The notes under the pieces are model-generated. The model was given only the letters and a program-made list of their open reading frames with translations. It searched no databases and was not told the DNA's origin. A DNA stretch of 55,700 bases from Hyalangium versicolor (GTDB lineage Bacteria > Myxococcota > Myxococcia > Myxococcales > Myxococcaceae). The stretch is taken from assembly GCF_020103695.1 (NCBI RefSeq), contig NZ_JAHXBF010000049.1, forward strand, positions 1 to 55,700. Direction: 5' to 3'. Position numbers and translations under genes: made by a program. Below are positions 53,320 through 55,700 of this stretch, piece after piece; positions within the stretch are counted from its first letter, which is position 1, and each line of letters begins with the position of its first letter.

Positions 53320-54011
53320 GTGAGCAGGCCGCGTTCAAGGCGCAACGCAACTTGAAGCAGTGGCCCGCCGTCGGCGGGTTCGGACCGAACTGGTATGACC
53401 AGAATACCAGTTGACGCCGAGGGCAACCGGAACGGAGGCCTGTCCAACACAATCCACGGAACATCAGCCCCTTGAGATGACGAAAGGGGTGTCCGCGCGC
53501 TTAGCCACTGAGATTGCGGTGCGCAGCCTATAAGAAGAACAGAAATCGAGAGCGGCCTGCTGAGAGTGTGTGGGGACTGCGGAAGGGCAGCCACTCCCTA
53601 TCTCTTGCCGATGATGGCAGAGCGCGTCGGGGTTGAGTCGAGGCACCCAGTTGCCGTCCGTTTTGCGCATCATGACTGCGGCCAGTCACGTGCCAAAGGA
53701 GGAGGTGAGCATCTCCCTTTCGGCATCAAAATCCTGGGCCTTCAGCCCTGCGATCACAGGAACCAATCTAACGCTGGTACAGATTGGGGTGTGGAATTCA
53801 TGACGGAGAGCACTCTGTATAGAACAGCGAGGCGAGCTGTTCGGTGTACTGGTGCTCGTAGATGCGGATGGCTTCAGCGTCTTCGGCGACATCCGAGATG
53901 AGTCTCTGCGAGATTAGAGCCATTCAAAGGACGGGTGTTCAGCTTTGCGATGTCCAGTCAAAATCTAGCTCAATGGGAGTGAAGGCAAGAGGGAACTGAA
54001 AAAGGGTGGGC
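53320..54011. other. 692-bp gap with decayed sequence
   Basis: GC content visibly drops (for example AAGAAGAACAGAAATCG) compared with the flanking genes. One minus-strand frame reads from VPVIAGLKAQDFDAEREM to TSSFGT, meets a stop at 53686, and continues as LAAVMMRKTDGNWVPRLN in the same frame. It looks like a gene ruined by a nonsense mutation, but I cannot name it. A small open frame at 53798-53923 is listed separately. The last bases (AAAGGGTGGG) are the ribosome binding site of the next gene. No repeats or tRNA seen. Confidence 0.5.
53798..53923 (-). CDS. Possible 41-residue ORF or gene remnant
   Basis: An ATG at 53923 opens MALISQRLISDVAEDAEAIR, continuing IYEHQYTEQLASLFYTE and ending at a TGA. 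The acidic, helical composition looks like real protein sequence rather than a chance frame, but no good ribosome binding site is seen. It may be the tail of a lost gene. No family recognised. Confidence 0.25.
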   Translation of the reverse strand: MALISQRLISDVAEDAEAIRIYEHQYTEQLASLFYTECSPS

Positions 54012-55604
54012 ATGGCCATACGGGTAGTGCTCAGGCGCGTCACCCCATCTATGCTCTCGAAGATGATCGAGTTGAGCGACCCCAATGTGGTCCTCGTGCA
54101 GCAGTTGCTCGCGATTCTGGAAGAGTCATCCCTGCGCGAGGATGCTCGTGCCCTCAGGCTGCGGTTCGAGGCGCGGAACTGGAAGGGTTTGGGGCCCACA
54201 GACGTTGCGCAGGTTGCGGCCTTGGTGAACCGGATCCCAAGCGCTCCCGCCCCTTCAGTGCCTGTCACAGCTCCGAGGCAGATTGAACCCGTGGAGGTTC
54301 GCTCATGGAGTCCTCTTGAGAATCTTGCGGCCTGGGTGGACGCTGTTCCTCGGGGGCGGCAGATGCTGGCGCTCTTAGAAGAACTCTCGCAGTGTGGCGA
54401 TGGGAACTCGGCGGCTGCGATCCTGACCCAGCTGTTCGTCGAGCATCTGCGTTATGAGGCCTACGCGGTGGACGAGACGCTGCGGCTGGATTCCACCGCG
54501 ACCCTACGGCGCCTTCGGACCCTTGCGCGTCATGGCGATTTCGTGATCTCCCTGGTCGAACTTCCCTTTCCCTATCATTGGCCCAATATTTTCCAGCCCA
54601 TCTTTCGGCGGCATCCCTATGGGCTTGTCGTGGCTATTGCTCCGGGATGGAATTCCTGCCGATTTGTCTACCGTGCTACGAAGGACGCCAGCAACCTCGT
54701 GCAGCGTACGCGCTCGTTATTAGGGTTCCTTTGGGGGGACGAGGGACAGGACAACCTCGCACTGTGGGTACGGCGCCTGGAGTTGTTGCGGCCCACCGGA
54801 GGAGAGGACGGCGCAGCGATGTTGAGACGGTCCGAGGAGGCGCTCGCGACGTCCCCAGTGGAATTATCGCGCCAGTGGGCCTCACTGCCCCTGAATCCGA
54901 TGGAGGCTCCACCTGGGGTGACGTGGAATGAGCTTCCTGCTCATGAGCGGCGCGCCTTCCTCCAGGAGGAGATCCAGCCGGGGCATAGACGGTTCGCATG
55001 GGGCCTGGAGCGGGCGTTACGCGAGTCCTTCCCTTTCGGCATGGCGTGTAAGCAGGGGCTTCTCCGCTACCGAGGATATACCCTTGGAGATGCGAACTGT
55101 CCTCGCGTTGCCTTTGAGCAGGGTACTAGCTGGGTGAGGCATTTGACGTTGGTCCTCGAACTCGTTTGCGAGGATGGCTCAGTTCTGCCGTTGTCCGTCG
55201 CTGCAGCCGTACCGGAGGTGGATGCGGCGGGCCGTCTTCTAATTGATGGTGTCTGGCTAAAGTGGGTACCCCGGGTGCTTTCGGAGGGACTTTTAGTAGG
55301 GGGCGCAGAGTCGGTCTTCTTGGCACGGGTAACTGAGGATCGCGCGGAAGAGGAGTACCCGTTTGAGGAAGGCGAGACCCAGGAGGAACGCCTGCCCTCG
55401 GACGGAGAGACTTTCGAGCCAACTGCGGATGTTGCTGGGGAGAACTCCCTGGAAGACGGGCTCGCTGAGGCAGCTGATAGCCCCTTGTCGTTCGCGGGAG
55501 GAAGTCTGCGCACCCTCCTCGAAGTGGCAGCGCACCGCAAACTGTACAGCTTGCGCCTGTCCGTGGGGACGTATGAAGGGTGTCCCTTCGGCAAGCGTGC
55601 GTGA
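54012..55604 (+). CDS. Unusual protein with an RNA polymerase beta-subunit-like segment
   Basis: The product is 530 residues from the ATG at 54012; AAAGGGTGGG precedes it. Residues 1-100 are helical and unrecognised. Residues ~115-275, with FVISLVELPFPYHWP, HPYGLVVAIAPGWNSCRFVY and NLALWVRRLELLRP, recall the N-terminal domain of some Eco57I/BREX-type enzymes. Residues ~310-425 align by eye with the N-terminal (protrusion) part of RpoB: a WGLERALRESFPF segment, LRYRGYTLGDANCP (RpoB LEYVxYxLGEPKY), GTSWVRHLTLVLEL (ATYAAPLRVxxRL), then the equivalent of the RpoB GTFIINGxERVIVSQL segment as GRLLIDGVWLKWVPRVL. The remaining RpoB domains and catalytic regions are absent. An acidic linker (~440-500) follows. 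TTA and CTA codons, rare in such genomes, suggest recent acquisition. Function unknown. Confidence 0.75.
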   Translation: MAIRVVLRRVTPSMLSKMIELSDPNVVLVQQLLAILEESSLREDARALRLRFEARNWKGLGPTDVAQVAALVNRIPSAPAPSVPVTAPRQIEPVEVRSWSPLENLAAWVDAVPRGRQMLALLEELSQCGDGNSAAAILTQLFVEHLRYEAYAVDETLRLDSTATLRRLRTLARHGDFVISLVELPFPYHWPNIFQPIFRRHPYGLVVAIAPGWNSCRFVYRATKDASNLVQRTRSLLGFLWGDEGQDNLALWVRRLELLRPTGGEDGAAMLRRSEEALATSPVELSRQWASLPLNPMEAPPGVTWNELPAHERRAFLQEEIQPGHRRFAWGLERALRESFPFGMACKQGLLRYRGYTLGDANCPRVAFEQGTSWVRHLTLVLELVCEDGSVLPLSVAAAVPEVDAAGRLLIDGVWLKWVPRVLSEGLLVGGAESVFLARVTEDRAEEEYPFEEGETQEERLPSDGETFEPTADVAGENSLEDGLAEAADSPLSFAGGSLRTLLEVAAHRKLYSLRLSVGTYEGCPFGKRA

Positions 55605-55664
55605 TCTGACCTGGAGAAGGTCCGTACCGTGCCCTGCCCAGTCGAATGGCTGGCGGGAGGATGC

Positions 55665-55700
55665 ATGGGACGGACGATTGAAGGAACGAAGGAGTTGAGA
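55665..55700 (+). CDS. 5' end of the next gene, cut by the window
   Basis: GGGAGG lies 4 bp before an ATG at 55665 that reads MGRTIEGTKELR and leaves the window open. It starts 60 bp after the previous stop on the same strand, so it probably belongs to the same operon as the RpoB-like protein. Too short to identify. Confidence 0.35.
   Translation, partial: MGRTIEGTKELR

Overview
The window looks like a high-GC delta-proteobacterial chromosome, most likely a myxobacterium of the Cystobacterineae type (Archangium/Cystobacter/Hyalangium/Myxococcus relatives). The reasons are the GC-rich third positions, the many lipoproteins, a Ser/Thr kinase with TPRs beside an FHA-sigma54 activator, an EpsZ-like sugar transferase, a PilY1-like giant protein, and a SitA5-type polymorphic lipoprotein toxin, which is a myxobacterial speciality. 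All assignments are by eye from translated sequence; no database search was run.

Layout. 1-403: left edge with an IS701-like transposase remnant. 404-11008: exported proteins (M4 metalloprotease, two-domain enzymes, polysaccharide deacetylase-like and SH3/NlpC-like lipoproteins), a membrane ferritin-like protein and a quinone oxidoreductase. 11093-16593: an accessory patch with a truncated DUF4139 gene, a 1274-residue membrane NACHT NTPase with a periplasmic sensor region, the decayed left end of an IS21-family element, a 3' tmRNA/tRNA fragment and an orphan Imm26 immunity gene. 16795-23464: a lytic transglycosylase, a Ser/Thr kinase-TPR protein, an FHA-sigma54 activator and a C39-like cysteine peptidase, probably one functional neighbourhood. 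23668-28919: a metallo-beta-lactamase-fold enzyme, a FUSC efflux-type protein coupled to a small lipoprotein, and an undecaprenyl-phosphate sugar transferase. 28930-33507: an Omp85-like barrel, a TPR protein, and a TetR regulator divergent from an SDR-like protein with two clear operators between them.

33717-35823 holds a SitA5-like toxin with a PD-(D/E)XK-like tail and its probable immunity gene. 35930-42140 carries a repeat/PDZ protein, a duplicated DsbA, a small conserved protein, a Tat-exported epimerase-like protein and a zinc-ribbon membrane protein with HESGH. 42180-46511 is the PilY1-like protein, divergent from a small outer-membrane protein. 47432-52755 is an operon of an outer-membrane protein, a large lipoprotein, a Tat-exported DUF1501 protein and a CxxCH lipoprotein. 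52777-55700 is a second accessory patch: an unknown small protein, about 690 bp of decayed DNA, and then a 530-residue protein.

The most unusual item is that last protein (54012-55604). Its residues about 310-425 align by eye with the N-terminal part of the RNA polymerase beta subunit, and residues about 115-275 recall an N-terminal domain seen in some restriction/defence enzymes. It is followed by the start of another same-strand gene at the window edge. The second most unusual is the membrane NACHT protein. Both lie in patches with remnants or atypical codon use, as expected of acquired defence or conflict systems.
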